From contig NZ_LFBV01000008.1 in NCBI RefSeq assembly GCF_001905345.1, positions 124,001 through 188,000 on the forward strand: a stretch of DNA of 64,000 nucleotides. Direction: 5' to 3'. Source of the DNA: Streptomyces uncialis. GTDB taxonomy: Bacteria > Actinomycetota > Actinomycetes > Streptomycetales > Streptomycetaceae. The notes under the pieces are model-generated. The model had not been told where the DNA came from. It saw nothing but the letters and a program-made list of their open reading frames with translations, and did not search any database. A program made the position numbers and the translations under genes. Positions within the stretch are counted from its first letter, which is position 1; each line of letters opens with the position of its first letter. Shown one piece after another: positions 8,144-17,672 of the stretch.

Positions 8144-8755
8144 CTAACGGACCAGGCCCCAGCGGAAACCGAGCGCCACGGCGTGCGCGCGGTCCGAGGC
8201 GCCGAGCTTCTTGAAGAGCCGCCTGGCGTGCGTCTTCACCGTGTCCTCGGAGAGGAACAGCTCACGGCCGATCTCGGCGTTGGAGCGGCCATGACTCATG
8301 CCCTCCAGCACCTGGATCTCCCGCGCGGTGAGCGTGGGCGCCGCGCCCATCTCGGCCGACCGCAGCCTGCGCGGGGCGAGCCGCCAGGTGGGGTCGGCGA
8401 GCGCCTGGGTGACGGTCGCGCGCAGTTCGGCGCGCGAGGCGTCCTTGTGCAGATAGCCGCGGGCCCCGGCCGCGACCGCGAGCGCGACCCCGTCCAGGTC
8501 CTCGGCGACCGTGAGCATGATGATCCGGGCGCCGGGGTCGGCGGAGAGCAGCCGGCGGACCGTCTCCACCCCGCCCAGTCCGGGCATACGTACGTCCATC
8601 AGAATCAGATCTGAACGGTCGGCACCCCAGCGGCGGAGGACTTCCTCGCCGTTGGCCGCCGTCGTGACCCGCTCGACACCGGGCACGGTGGCCACCGCGC
8701 GGCGCAGCGCTTCTCGGGCGAGCGGGGAGTCGTCGCAGACGAGGACGGAAGTCAT
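8144..8755 (-). CDS. bldM: Developmental response regulator BldM
   Basis: This 203-residue NarL/LuxR-type response regulator is needed for aerial hyphae and spores in Streptomyces. The receiver domain has CDDSP near the start and LILMDVRMPG, which places the phospho-acceptor position at Asp54. The C-terminal LuxR helix-turn-helix is LTAREIQVLEGMSHGRSNAEIG followed by SEDTVKTHARRLFKKL. The ATG at 8753-8755 is fixed by GGAGGACGGTC just upstream. In the literature BldM acts as a homodimer and as a heterodimer with WhiI, and phosphorylation at the conserved Asp appears dispensable. It is transcribed away from whiD, and a sigma-BldN-type promoter lies upstream. Confidence 0.96.
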   Translation of the reverse strand: MTSVLVCDDSPLAREALRRAVATVPGVERVTTAANGEEVLRRWGADRSDLILMDVRMPGLGGVETVRRLLSADPGARIIMLTVAEDLDGVALAVAAGARGYLHKDASRAELRATVTQALADPTWRLAPRRLRSAEMGAAPTLTAREIQVLEGMSHGRSNAEIGRELFLSEDTVKTHARRLFKKLGASDRAHAVALGFRWGLVR

Positions 8756-8879
8756 GACCGTCCTCCGGAGCTGATGCGCGTCACCTTGAGCCTCCAGGCT
8801 GGTACGAATCGTCACCTGTGCGGTTGACGCTCCCGGACATGTGCCCGAGCGCTTGTTTCCTCAACCGCCTCCGGCCTTC

Positions 8880-8907
8880 TCAACGATGGTCACCCGAAAG
8901 AGTTACG
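8880..8907 (-). promoter_or_regulatory. Sigma-BldN-type promoter for bldM
   Basis: On the minus strand CGTAAC (8902-8907) and CGTTGA (8880-8885) are separated by exactly 16 bases, about 125 bp upstream of the bldM start. This matches the -35/-10 pair described for the bldM P1 promoter read by the ECF sigma factor BldN. Confidence 0.7.
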
Positions 8908-9016
8908 GGTCACTCAGCAGCCTTCGGCACTCTACGTGAGGGCACGGACACTCCCCAGGCACCGCGCGTGACCAGAAAGCTTTCGTCAAGACCTATGCCC
9001 CATTTAGCGGCTTTTC

Positions 9017-9046
9017 TTCACTTTCACCGGTGTCTGCGGCTAGATT
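9017..9046 (+). promoter_or_regulatory. Possible whiD promoter
   Basis: TTCACT (9017-9022), an 18-base spacer and TAGATT (9041-9046) lie about 100 bp upstream of whiD, in an AT-rich stretch of the 393-bp bldM-whiD divergent region. The match to a vegetative promoter is moderate and a second start closer to the gene is possible. Confidence 0.35.
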
Positions 9047-9148
9047 CGCAAAGAGTCATATTTTCATCTTCTTCGACAGTAGTTTTGCGTCGTGGGCACT
9101 GTCCGCGTCGGAACGGTCGCAAGCTGTACACGCTGAAGGGGACAAGCC

Positions 9149-9484
9149 ATGGCAGATTTCTCCCGCCTTCCCGGACCGAACGCGGACCTGTGGGACTGGC
9201 AGCTCCTCGCGGCATGCCGTGGGGTCGACAGTTCGCTCTTCTTCCATCCCGAGGGCGAACGGGGTGCGGCACGGAGCGCGCGCGAGAACTCCGCCAAGGA
9301 GGTCTGCATGCGCTGCCCGGTACGCGCCGAGTGCGCGGCGCACGCCCTCCAGGTACGGGAGCCGTACGGGGTGTGGGGCGGGCTCACCGAGGACGAGCGC
9401 GAGGAACTGATGGGACGGGCCCGCAACCGGCTGGTCCCGGCGAGTGCGACGGCTTCCGGCCACGGCACGGTACGCCACCACTGA
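9149..9484 (+). CDS. whiD: WhiB-family iron-sulfur regulator WhiD
   Basis: This 111-residue WhiB-like protein binds a [4Fe-4S] cluster through Cys23, Cys53, Cys56 and Cys62 (LLAACRG, EVCMRCPVRAEC), followed by the family's GVWGG turn and a basic tail. WhiD is needed for late spore maturation in Streptomyces and is the orthologue at the position of mycobacterial WhiB3. The ATG follows AAGGGGACAAGCC. It sits divergent from bldM and convergent with a LysR regulator, with a shared hairpin between the two stops. Confidence 0.95.
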   Translation: MADFSRLPGPNADLWDWQLLAACRGVDSSLFFHPEGERGAARSARENSAKEVCMRCPVRAECAAHALQVREPYGVWGGLTEDEREELMGRARNRLVPASATASGHGTVRHH

Positions 9485-9504
9485 AGGAACGTTTCCCCGT
9501 CACC

Positions 9505-9532
9505 TGAACGGCTCCCCGCGGCGTACCGTTCA
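9505..9532. terminator. Hairpin between convergent whiD and LysR gene
   Basis: TGAACGG (9505-9511) and CCGTTCA (9526-9532) form a 7-bp stem with a GC-rich loop that includes the LysR stop codon region. It could serve both converging transcripts. Confidence 0.45.
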
Positions 9533-10441
9533 GCGCCCCGCGGCCCGCTCCAGCTGGTCCAGGGTCGCCGCGACCGCCGGGACCCTTGCCAGGTCCGGCA
9601 GGGTCAGGGCGACGATCTGACGGCGTACGGCGGGCTCCACCGCCACGGTCCGCGCGCCCCCCGGCCGTACCGACTCCAGCGCCAGCTCCGGCAGCACCGC
9701 CACCCCCAGACCCGCCCCGACGAGGCCGATCACGGCCGGGTAGTCGTCGGTGGCGAAGTCGATGCGGGGGGTGAAACCGGCGTCCTCGCAGACCTCCACC
9801 AGCTGGCGGCGGCAGCGGGGACAGCCCGCGATCCAGGGGTCGTCGGCCAGCTCCCCGATCCCCACGGTGTCCTCACCGGCGAGCGGATGGCCCTCGGGCA
9901 CCAGACCCACCAGCCGGTCGGCCAGCAGGGGCCGCACCACCAGATCGGACCACTCCCCGTCCGGGCCGCCCGGTCCGGTGGCGGACCCCCCGTAGTGGAA
10001 GGCCAGCGCCACATCGCAGTCGCCCTCGCGCAGCATCTCCACCGAACGGGGCGGCTCCGCGTCGACCAGGGACACCCGGGTGCCCGGATGGGCGGCGCGC
10101 AGGGCGGCGAGGGCGGTGGGCACCAGGGTCGAGCTGCCGCTCGGGAACGACACCAGCCGCACCCGGCCCGCGCGCAGCCCGGCGATCGCGGCGACCTCCT
10201 CCTCGGCGGCGGTCAGCCCCGCGAGGATGCCCGTGGCATGGCGGACCAGGGCCTCGCCCGCCTGGGTGAGCCGCATCTCGCGGCCGGTACGGATCAGCAG
10301 CGGGGTGCCGGCCGAGGACTCCAGGGCCTTCATCTGCTGGCTGACGGCCGGCTGGGTGCAGCCCAGCTCGCGGGCCGCCGCCGAGAAGGAACCGGTGGTC
10401 GCGACCGCGCGCAGGACACGGAGATGACGGGCTTCGATCAC
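9530..10441 (-). CDS. LysR-family transcriptional regulator
   Basis: This 303-residue regulator has the N-terminal winged helix (MIEARHLRVLRAVATTGSFSA then LGCTQPAVSQQMKALE) and a C-terminal periplasmic-binding-protein-like sensor domain (from about residue 90, RVRLVSFPSGSSTLVPTAL). The GTG at 10439-10441 starts the protein at the DNA-binding domain; no strong Shine-Dalgarno is seen. Two nearby cysteines (GCPRCRRQLVEVCE) could be redox or metal sensing, but this is inference. It is divergent from a multicopper oxidase, an arrangement typical of LysR control of the facing gene. Confidence 0.9.
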   Translation of the reverse strand: MIEARHLRVLRAVATTGSFSAAARELGCTQPAVSQQMKALESSAGTPLLIRTGREMRLTQAGEALVRHATGILAGLTAAEEEVAAIAGLRAGRVRLVSFPSGSSTLVPTALAALRAAHPGTRVSLVDAEPPRSVEMLREGDCDVALAFHYGGSATGPGGPDGEWSDLVVRPLLADRLVGLVPEGHPLAGEDTVGIGELADDPWIAGCPRCRRQLVEVCEDAGFTPRIDFATDDYPAVIGLVGAGLGVAVLPELALESVRPGGARTVAVEPAVRRQIVALTLPDLARVPAVAATLDQLERAAGR

Positions 10442-10737
10442 CCTTCGAGCATAACGCGGGCATAAGACAACCTTGGATGCCGGACGGATTCCTGCGCCGA
10501 CCCTTTGAACGGCCGGGACGGACCGCCGTAGGGGGCGACCCCGAGCCGTCCCGTCCGGCGGCTGACCGCCCACCGACCCCCGCCGACCAGCACGGCGAGC
10601 GCCCGACCGCCCACCGGAACCCCGGGGGCGTCCGGGACGGCTCAGGGAGAACCCCGGCGGCCCCCGAACCCGGTGTCCGGGCCGGGCCAGGGGCCGCCCC
10701 GATGTCCGGTCCCCCGTCCCGCCGGAACGCTCGGGTC
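10442..10737. promoter_or_regulatory. Divergent LysR / multicopper oxidase control region
   Basis: The 296-bp spacer holds both promoters and presumably the LysR site. I see no unambiguous T-N11-A palindrome or promoter pair. The segment 10500-10690 is Pro/Arg-codon-like and open in the oxidase frame but lacks family sequence. Confidence 0.3.
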
Positions 10738-12261
10738 ATGTCCAAATGGCCGCGTGTCCGCCGTGTTCTCGTCGTCCTCGGAGTCGTCACCTCCGTCCTT
10801 GTCGTGGCCGTCGGCGCGACCGCGCTGTGGCTGTGGCACGACGTGGAGGTGAGTACCGCGGGCGGCACCGTCTTCCGCGACGAGATGGCCGTACCGCCGC
10901 TCGCGGCCTCCCGGGTGGACCGGGACGGCACCCGGGTCTTCGACCTGCGGATGCGTCAGGGCACCACGGAGTTCCGGCCCGGCCGGCCCACCCCGACCTG
11001 GGGGTTCAACGGCGCCCATCTGGGGCCGACCCTGCGGGCCGCACGCGGTGAGAAGGTACGGGTCGAGGTGAGCAACACCCTCCCCGAGGCGTCCAGCGTG
11101 CACTGGCACGGGATGCGGCTGCCCGCCGAGATGGACGGCGGCCCGCACCAGACGGTCCGCGCGGGCGGACGCTGGTCCCCGCACTGGACGGTCGAACAGC
11201 CCGCGGCCACCCTCTGGTACCACCCGCACCTGCACGGTTCGACGGAGAAGCATGTCCAGCGCGGGCTCGCGGGGATGTTCCTGCTGGACGACGAGGAGTC
11301 CGGCCGCCTTCCGCTGCCGAAACGGTACGGCGTGGACGATCTGCCGGTGATCGTGCAGGACGTCCGCTTCGACGGCGACCGGTTCGACCACGCCCACCGC
11401 AGATTCCAGGGCGTCGGTTTCCTCGGCAACCGCGTCATGGTCAACGGCACCCTCGACCCGTACCGCGAGGTCGCCGACGAGCGGGTCCGGCTGCGGCTGC
11501 TCAACGCCTCCACCGCCCGCACCTACGACTTCGGGTTCCCCGACGACCGCGCCTTCGACCAGATCGCGACGGACGGCGGACTGCTGGAGCGGCCCGTGGA
11601 GCAGCGGCGGATACGGCTGTCGCCCGGTGAGCGCGCGGAGATCGTCGTACGGATGGTCCCCGGTGAGCGGACCGTGCTGCGGAGCTTCCCGCTGCGCGAC
11701 GGCTACGCGGGAGCCCTGGAACGGCGGTTCGGCGGCGGCCACGACTCCTTCGACATCCTGCAACTGCGCGCGGCGCGGACCCTGCGCCCCTCCCCCGCCC
11801 TGCCGGACCGGCTGACCGCACCGGAACTCCCGGACGCGGCGGACTCCGTGAAGGAGCGCCACTTCGATCTCGCGCTGACCGGGATCAACGACAAGCCGAT
11901 GGACATGGACCGGATCGACGAGGTCGTCACCCGGGGCACCACCGAGACCTGGACGGTGCGCAACGACAACGGGATGCCGCACAACTTCCATGTCCACGAC
12001 GTGCAGTTCCGGGTACTGGACGTGGACGGGCGCACTCCGCCGCCCGCGCTGCGGGGCCGCAAGGACACCGTGCTGATCCCGAGCGGTTCACGGATGCGGC
12101 TGGTCCTGCGGTTCGACGGGACCGCCGACGAGGACACCCCGTACATGTTCCACTGTCATCTGCTGAGCCATGAGGACCGGGGCATGATGGGCCAGTTCGT
12201 GGTGGTCGAGCCGGGCGGTACGGCACGCGCGCCGGAGGCCGGGGACCACGGCGGACACTAA
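10738..12261 (+). CDS. Membrane-anchored or secreted multicopper oxidase
   Basis: This three-cupredoxin-domain oxidase of about 507 residues couples substrate one-electron oxidation to O2 reduction at an external copper cluster. All four copper-binding motifs are present: HWHGM (122-126), HPHLHG (162-167), HNFHVH (415-420) and HCHLLSHEDRGMM (472-484). The last supplies the type 1 Cys473 and a likely axial Met483. An N-terminal basic patch and hydrophobic helix (VLVVLGVVTSVLVVAVGA) act as a signal or anchor. It resembles CueO/SufI/bilirubin-oxidase-like proteins; the substrate is unknown. The ATG at 10738 places the helix at the N-terminus; an ATG at 10702 is an alternative. It is divergent from a LysR regulator and followed by an SDR ten bases later. 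Confidence 0.88.
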   Translation: MSKWPRVRRVLVVLGVVTSVLVVAVGATALWLWHDVEVSTAGGTVFRDEMAVPPLAASRVDRDGTRVFDLRMRQGTTEFRPGRPTPTWGFNGAHLGPTLRAARGEKVRVEVSNTLPEASSVHWHGMRLPAEMDGGPHQTVRAGGRWSPHWTVEQPAATLWYHPHLHGSTEKHVQRGLAGMFLLDDEESGRLPLPKRYGVDDLPVIVQDVRFDGDRFDHAHRRFQGVGFLGNRVMVNGTLDPYREVADERVRLRLLNASTARTYDFGFPDDRAFDQIATDGGLLERPVEQRRIRLSPGERAEIVVRMVPGERTVLRSFPLRDGYAGALERRFGGGHDSFDILQLRAARTLRPSPALPDRLTAPELPDAADSVKERHFDLALTGINDKPMDMDRIDEVVTRGTTETWTVRNDNGMPHNFHVHDVQFRVLDVDGRTPPPALRGRKDTVLIPSGSRMRLVLRFDGTADEDTPYMFHCHLLSHEDRGMMGQFVVVEPGGTARAPEAGDHGGH

Positions 12262-12270
12262 CCTTGCCCC

Positions 12271-13044
12271 ATGACTACGGCTCTGATCACAGGTTCCACC
12301 GCGGGTATCGGTGCCGCGTTCGCCCGGCGGCTGGCCGCCCAGGGGCATGACCTGGTGCTGGTGGCACGCGATACGAAGCGGTTGCGTGAGCAGGCCACCG
12401 AGCTGCACGACCGGCACGGGATCGAGGCCGAGGTACTGACGGGCGACCTCTCGACGGACAGCGGGATCGAGGGCGTCGCCGAGCGGCTCACGGACCAGCG
12501 GCGGCCGGTCGACCTGCTGGTCAACAACGCGGGCTTCGGCAACAAGGGCCGCTATCTGGACGTCCCGATGGCTGATGAGCTGACCATGCTGAAGGTGCAC
12601 TGCGAGGCGGTCCTCCGGCTGACCTCCGCGGCGAGCGGGGCGATGCGGGAGCGGGGCCGGGGGGCCGTGGTCAATGTCGCCTCGGTCGCCGCGTTCCTTC
12701 CTCGTGGGACGTACGGGGCGTCGAAGGCGTGGGTGGTCCAGTTCACCCAGGGCGCGGCGAAGGATCTCGCGGGGTCGGGGGTACGGCTCATGGCGCTGTG
12801 CCCCGGGTTCGTACGCACCGAGTTCCATCAGCGGGCCGGGATGGGGACGGACAACATCCCCAGGTGGATGTGGCTGGACGCGGACAAGGTGGTCGCGGCG
12901 GCGCTGTCCGATCTCGCGCACGGGAAGGTCGTGTCCGTCCCGGATCCCCGTTACAAGGCGCTGATGGGCCTCGCGAAGCTGGCGCCCCGCCCCTTGCTGG
13001 GCGGGGTCACGTCCCGCACGGGCCGCAAGTACGGTCCCCGTTAG
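12271..13044 (+). CDS. Short-chain dehydrogenase/reductase
   Basis: This 257-residue classical SDR has the dinucleotide motif TGSTAGIG near residue 8, LLVNNAGFG near residue 87, a catalytic Ser (NVASVAAF) and YGASK with the catalytic Tyr and Lys near 150. It closes with CPGFVRTEF. The substrate is not predictable; the family reduces or oxidises carbonyls and alcohols with NAD(P)(H). It starts ten bases after the multicopper oxidase stop and is probably cotranscribed. Confidence 0.9.
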   Translation: MTTALITGSTAGIGAAFARRLAAQGHDLVLVARDTKRLREQATELHDRHGIEAEVLTGDLSTDSGIEGVAERLTDQRRPVDLLVNNAGFGNKGRYLDVPMADELTMLKVHCEAVLRLTSAASGAMRERGRGAVVNVASVAAFLPRGTYGASKAWVVQFTQGAAKDLAGSGVRLMALCPGFVRTEFHQRAGMGTDNIPRWMWLDADKVVAAALSDLAHGKVVSVPDPRYKALMGLAKLAPRPLLGGVTSRTGRKYGPR

Positions 13045-13054
13045 CCGGGTCCGT

Positions 13055-13560
13055 CCAGCGGGTCGCCTTCGCTTGCGCTTCCCAGGTCCGTCCGGCTGGA
13101 CGAACTTCGTTGCTGTGCCGTCGCTCGTCGTTTTCGCGCAGTTCCCCGCGGGTCGCCTTCGCTTGCGCTTCCCAGGTCCGTCCGGCTGGACGAACTTCGT
13201 TCCTGTGCCGTCGCTCGTCGTTTTCGCGCAGTTCCCCGCGCCCCTTTGGGGCGCGTCCGGCCGGTTCTTCGGGTCGGTGCCGGTCGGGATTCTCCGTCCT
13301 CGATCCGACACGCTCGGTAACACGTCCAGTTGCCCTACTGAAGAGCATCGGAGTCTGCGAGCAGAGATTCCCGCCCACCCCCTCCCGTAGCCGAGCGACT
13401 GCGGGAGGAGAGGAGTGCCCCTTCAGGGGCGCGGGGAACTGCGCAAAAGACGAGGGCGGACCCGCACCCGAAATGCGACCGCAAGGGGGCAGCATCCAGG
13501 GGCGCGGGGAACTGCGCACCCACGAACGGCCCGCACGGGGACAAGTGCGCCAACCCGGGA
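13055..13560. repeat. Intergenic GC-rich repeats (cluster 2)
   Basis: The gap between the SDR and groEL1 starts with a direct duplication: two copies of GGTCGCCTTCGCTTGCGCTT followed by CCAGGTCCGTCCGGCTGG (13059 and 13150), period about 91 bp. Hairpin-core copies follow at about 13228, 13425 and 13499. Copy A of the conserved 150-bp module lies at 13238-13387. No gene is seen. Confidence 0.85.
13238..13387 (-). repeat. Conserved ~150-bp structured module, copy A
   Basis: Read on the minus strand this has GCGGGAATCTCTG-like then CTCCGATGCTCTTCAGT, a variable segment, ACCGAGCGTGTCGGATCGAG, GGAGAATCCCGACCGGCACC and the hairpin GCGCCCCAAAGGGGCGC. CGGGAATCTC and GAGAATCCCG can pair with one mismatch, and TCCGA pairs with TCGGA. 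One left-arm base differs from copies B, C and E (CGAGCAGAG against CGGGCAGAG). Confidence 0.8.
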
Positions 13561-13588
13561 AAACCTGGGGGCGGGGGGAACGGCTGCG

Positions 13589-13621
13589 GGCCCGGGCCCC
13601 CGGTGTGGGGGTCCGGGCCCG
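13589..13621 (-). terminator. Terminator hairpin after groEL1
   Basis: GGGCCCGGGCCCCC, a five-base loop and GGGGGTCCGGGCCC form a 14-bp stem with one G-U pair, 33 bp beyond the groEL stop. Confidence 0.7.
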
Positions 13622-13653
13622 GGGCCTGGGTACTGCTGAGGTCGCGGAAGCGA

Positions 13654-15279
<1,626 letters not shown>

Positions 15280-15326
15280 GGGAGCGGTTCAGCCCTCTCA
15301 GAAACTGCGTAATGCGGTGAACGAGG

Positions 15327-15373
15327 CGCGCCCCTGGAAACCCGGCGGCATATCGCGGGCGGCCAGGGGCGCG
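15327..15373 (-). other. Intercistronic stem-loop between groES and groEL1
   Basis: CGCGCCCCTGG (15327-15337) pairs exactly with CCAGGGGCGCG (15363-15373) across a 25-base loop that can itself form a short CCCG/CGGG stem. It lies in the 135-bp groES-groEL1 spacer and could be an RNA-processing or attenuation site, separating the stabilities of the two messages. Confidence 0.55.
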
Positions 15374-15414
15374 GCTCACAAGCACATGACTCTGGGGAGT
15401 CGGCGCTGAGTGAA

Positions 15415-15723
15415 TTACTTCTCGATGATCGCGAGCACGTCGCGGGCCGAGAGGACGAGGTACTCCTCGCCGTTGTACTTCACCTCGGTGCCGCCGTACT
15501 TGCTGTAGAGCACCACGTCGCCGACGGCGACGTCGAGCTCGACGCGCTTGCCGTCCTCGACACGGCCCGGGCCCACGGCCAGGACGACGCCCTCCTGGGG
15601 CTTCTCCTTGGCAGTGTCCGGAATGACCAGGCCCGAGGCCGTGGTCTGCTCGGCGTCGAGCGGCTGGACCACAATGCGGTCCTCAAGCGGCTTGATGGCA
15701 ACCTTGGAGCTGGTGGTCGTCAC
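15415..15723 (-). CDS. groES: 10-kDa co-chaperonin GroES
   Basis: This 102-residue GroES caps the GroEL cavity. It has KVAIKPLEDRIVVQPLD at the N-terminus, a mobile loop around AEQTTASGLVIPDTAKEK and the closing strand EYLVLSARDVLAIIE. The GTG at 15721-15723 has GGGGGAGG about eight bases upstream. It is the first gene of the heat-shock operon, preceded by two CIRCE operators. Confidence 0.97.
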   Translation of the reverse strand: MTTTSSKVAIKPLEDRIVVQPLDAEQTTASGLVIPDTAKEKPQEGVVLAVGPGRVEDGKRVELDVAVGDVVLYSKYGGTEVKYNGEEYLVLSARDVLAIIEK

Positions 15724-15820
15724 GATCCGACCTCCCCCTTCGGAGATCTCACGGGGTTAACTGTCTGAGGTGGCGACCAGGTCGATCCGTCGTCGCGGGT
15801 GCCGGATCTGCCCGTCGCTG

Positions 15821-15847
15821 TTGGCACTCACCTGTGGAGAGTGCCAG
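15821..15847 (-). promoter_or_regulatory. CIRCE operator, downstream copy
   Basis: TTGGCACTC, nine bases and GAGTGCCAG match the CIRCE consensus TTAGCACTC-N9-GAGTGCTAA in 15 of 18 arm positions. It lies just downstream of the predicted -10, at or after the transcription start. HrcA is the known repressor of such sites. Confidence 0.88.
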
Positions 15848-15854
15848 AACCGAG

Positions 15855-15882
15855 ACTATGACTGTGATTAGCACTCGGTCAA
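15855..15882 (-). promoter_or_regulatory. groES-groEL1 vegetative promoter
   Basis: On the minus strand TTGACC (15877-15882) and CATAGT (15855-15860) are separated by 16 bases. The -35 lies inside the spacer of the upstream CIRCE, and the second CIRCE follows the -10, so repressor binding would cover both sides of the promoter. Confidence 0.7.
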
Positions 15883-15894
15883 GCGGAGTGCCAA
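15868..15894 (-). promoter_or_regulatory. CIRCE operator, upstream copy
   Basis: TTAGCACTC, nine bases and GAGTGCCAA match the CIRCE consensus in 17 of 18 arm positions. This is the stronger of the two HrcA sites. Confidence 0.92.
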
Positions 15895-16162
15895 CGCGCC
15901 GCCCTCTCGGGCGGTACGCGAAAGTGTCGCGCCGAGGTGTTCGCGCCCCCCGTCAGCCCCGGTCCGCGCCCCCTCAGGCCACCCCCAGGCCCCTTACGCC
16001 GAGCCCACTTCGTCCCTGTGCGGGTCGCCTTCGCTTGCGTCTCTGAGGTCTGTCCGGCTGGGCCCACTTGTTCCCGCACAGGTCGTTCGTGGGTGCGCAG
16101 TTCCCCGTGCCCCTGGATGCTGCCCCCTTGCGGTCGCTTTTCGGGTGCGGGTCGCCCTCGCT

Positions 16163-16446
16163 TTCGCGCAGTTCCCCGCGCCCCTGAGGTTCCATACCTG
16201 GGCGTACCTGTTCCCGTGCGGGTCGGACGGGGGTGCGCAGTTCCCCGCGCCCCTGGGTGGTGCCCCATTACGGTCGCCACTTCGGGCGCGGGTCCGCCCT
16301 CGTCTTCGCGCAGTTCCCCGCGCCCCTGAGGTTCCATACCTGGGCGTACCTGTTCCCGTGCGGGTCGGACGGGGGTGCGCAGTTCCCCGCGCCCCTGGGT
16401 GGTGCCCCATTACGGTCGCCACTTCGGGCGCGGGTCCGCCCTCGTT
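16163..16446. repeat. Tandem duplication, 142-bp period
   Basis: Two near-identical units (16163-16304 and 16305-16446). The marker GAGGTTCCATACCTG occurs at 16186 and 16328, exactly 142 bp apart. Each unit contains two GCGCAGTTCCCCGCGCCCCT cores. The segment before it (from about 16098) is a more diverged half unit. Few differences suggest recent duplication. Confidence 0.9.
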
Positions 16447-16523
16447 TTTGCGCAGTTCCCCGCGCCCCTTTGGGGGCGCCCCCTGAGGTTGTCTTTCAAC
16501 CCCCTCCTCCCGGACTCGCCCGG

Positions 16524-16677
16524 CTGCGGGAGGGGGTGGGCGGGAATCTCTGCCCGCAGACTCCGATGCTCTTCAGTCGGGTACGGGGGATGTCCGACCG
16601 AGCGCGTTGGAGCGAGGACGGAGAATCCCGACCGGCACCGACCCAAAGGACCGGCAGAACGCGCCCCAAAGGGGCGC
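16524..16677 (+). repeat. Conserved ~150-bp structured module, copy B
   Basis: It carries GGGAGGGGGTGGGCGGGAAT, CTCTGCCCGCAGACTCCGAT and GCTCTTCAGT, then a 19-base variable stretch, ACCGAGCGCGTTGGAGCGAG, GACGGAGAATCCCGACCGGC and the terminal hairpin GCGCCCCAAAGGGGCGC at 16661-16677. TTGGA here replaces TCGGA of copies A and C, keeping pairing with TCCGA by a G-U pair. Confidence 0.85.
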
Positions 16678-16841
16678 GGGGAACTGCGCAAAACCACCGA
16701 GCGACGGCACAGCAACGAAGTACGCCCAGCACAGGAAACCCAGGGGCGCGGGGAACTGCGCACCCACCGAGCGACCCGCACAGGGACAAGTTCGTCCCGC
16801 CGGACGGACCTCGGAAGCGCAAGCGAAGGCGACCCGCGGAG

Positions 16842-17672
16842 TCAGACGTAGTCCGCGAGGCGGGCCGGGGCGAGCCGCCGGGCGTGGAGATCCCGGAGGA
16901 GGGCGACCGTCGCCTCCGTGGGCGACGCCACACCCCCCGCGTCCGGCTCCACCACCACGATGTCCCCCGCCCGCAAGGGCCCCCCACCGACCCCCCGCCC
17001 CCGCACGACGACGGACACCCCGCACTCCGAGGCCACCCGCAGGGTCACCGCGTCGAACGCGCCGTACGGCGGCCGCAGCATCGACGACCGCACCCCGAAC
17101 CGCTCCTTCAGTTTGTCCCGCTGCCCGCAGATCTCCGCCCGCTGCCCGGCCGCGGGCAGCCCCGGCAGATGCGGATGGTCGAGCGTGTGGTTCTCCACGT
17201 CCGCACCGGCGGACCGCAGCCGCCCGTACCCGGGCCCCAGCACCCGGTCCGTGAGGAACACCGTGACCGGCAGCCGGAGTTCACCGACCAGCGCGGCGAA
17301 CCGGGGGTCCTTCCCCGCGCCGTCGCCGAACACGAGGAAGACCACCGGGTCCCGGGTGGGCACCCGGTCGAGCACCGGCGGCCCGCCCCCGTCCCCGTCC
17401 GGCAGCGCGAGGGCGCGCGGGGAGGGCGCGGGGGCGGGCGCCGCGGACAGCCCCCAGCGCCGGTACGCCTCCGTACCGGCGCCCGCGGTCGGCCCCGCCG
17501 CCGGCCGCACCTTCTCCGCGGCCTTGCGGCTGAGCCGTTCGATCGGGTCGACGGACTGCGCGCAGCCGCCGAGCCCCGGACCGACCGCGGCGGCGGCGAG
17601 CAGCGCCGCCACCCACCGCCGCGCGGTCCGGCCGCCGCGGCCGGACCGCCCCGCGTGCCCGCCGTCGGTCAC
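16842..17672 (-). CDS. Polysaccharide deacetylase-like lipoprotein with degenerate motif 1
   Basis: A 276-residue NodB-fold protein with an N-terminal lipobox LGGC (Cys37) after a short hydrophobic stretch, so probably a membrane-anchored lipoprotein outside the cell. NodB motif 2 (NHTLDHPHL) and motif 3 (RPPYGAFD) are intact. Motif 1 reads VFGDG instead of (T/S)FDDG: Gly116 replaces the catalytic-base Asp, while the metal-binding Asp117 remains. This suggests a pseudoenzyme or altered chemistry. The GTG start overlaps the upstream deacetylase stop by four bases (GTGA), implying translational coupling. The paralogue upstream has the full motif set. Confidence 0.85.
   Translation of the reverse strand: MTDGGHAGRSGRGGRTARRWVAALLAAAAVGPGLGGCAQSVDPIERLSRKAAEKVRPAAGPTAGAGTEAYRRWGLSAAPAPAPSPRALALPDGDGGGPPVLDRVPTRDPVVFLVFGDGAGKDPRFAALVGELRLPVTVFLTDRVLGPGYGRLRSAGADVENHTLDHPHLPGLPAAGQRAEICGQRDKLKERFGVRSSMLRPPYGAFDAVTLRVASECGVSVVVRGRGVGGGPLRAGDIVVVEPDAGGVASPTEATVALLRDLHARRLAPARLADYV

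Larger units (their letters stand above)
15985..16842. repeat. Intergenic GC-rich repeats (cluster 3)
   Basis: Nearly 900 bp between the groES promoter and the deacetylase pair has no plausible gene. It contains eight hairpin-core copies (about 16096, 16168, 16238, 16310, 16378, 16451, 16668 and 16742), a tandem duplication and module copy B. The companion segment GGAAGCGCAAGCGAAGG ends the cluster at about 16812, against the deacetylase stop. Confidence 0.88.
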
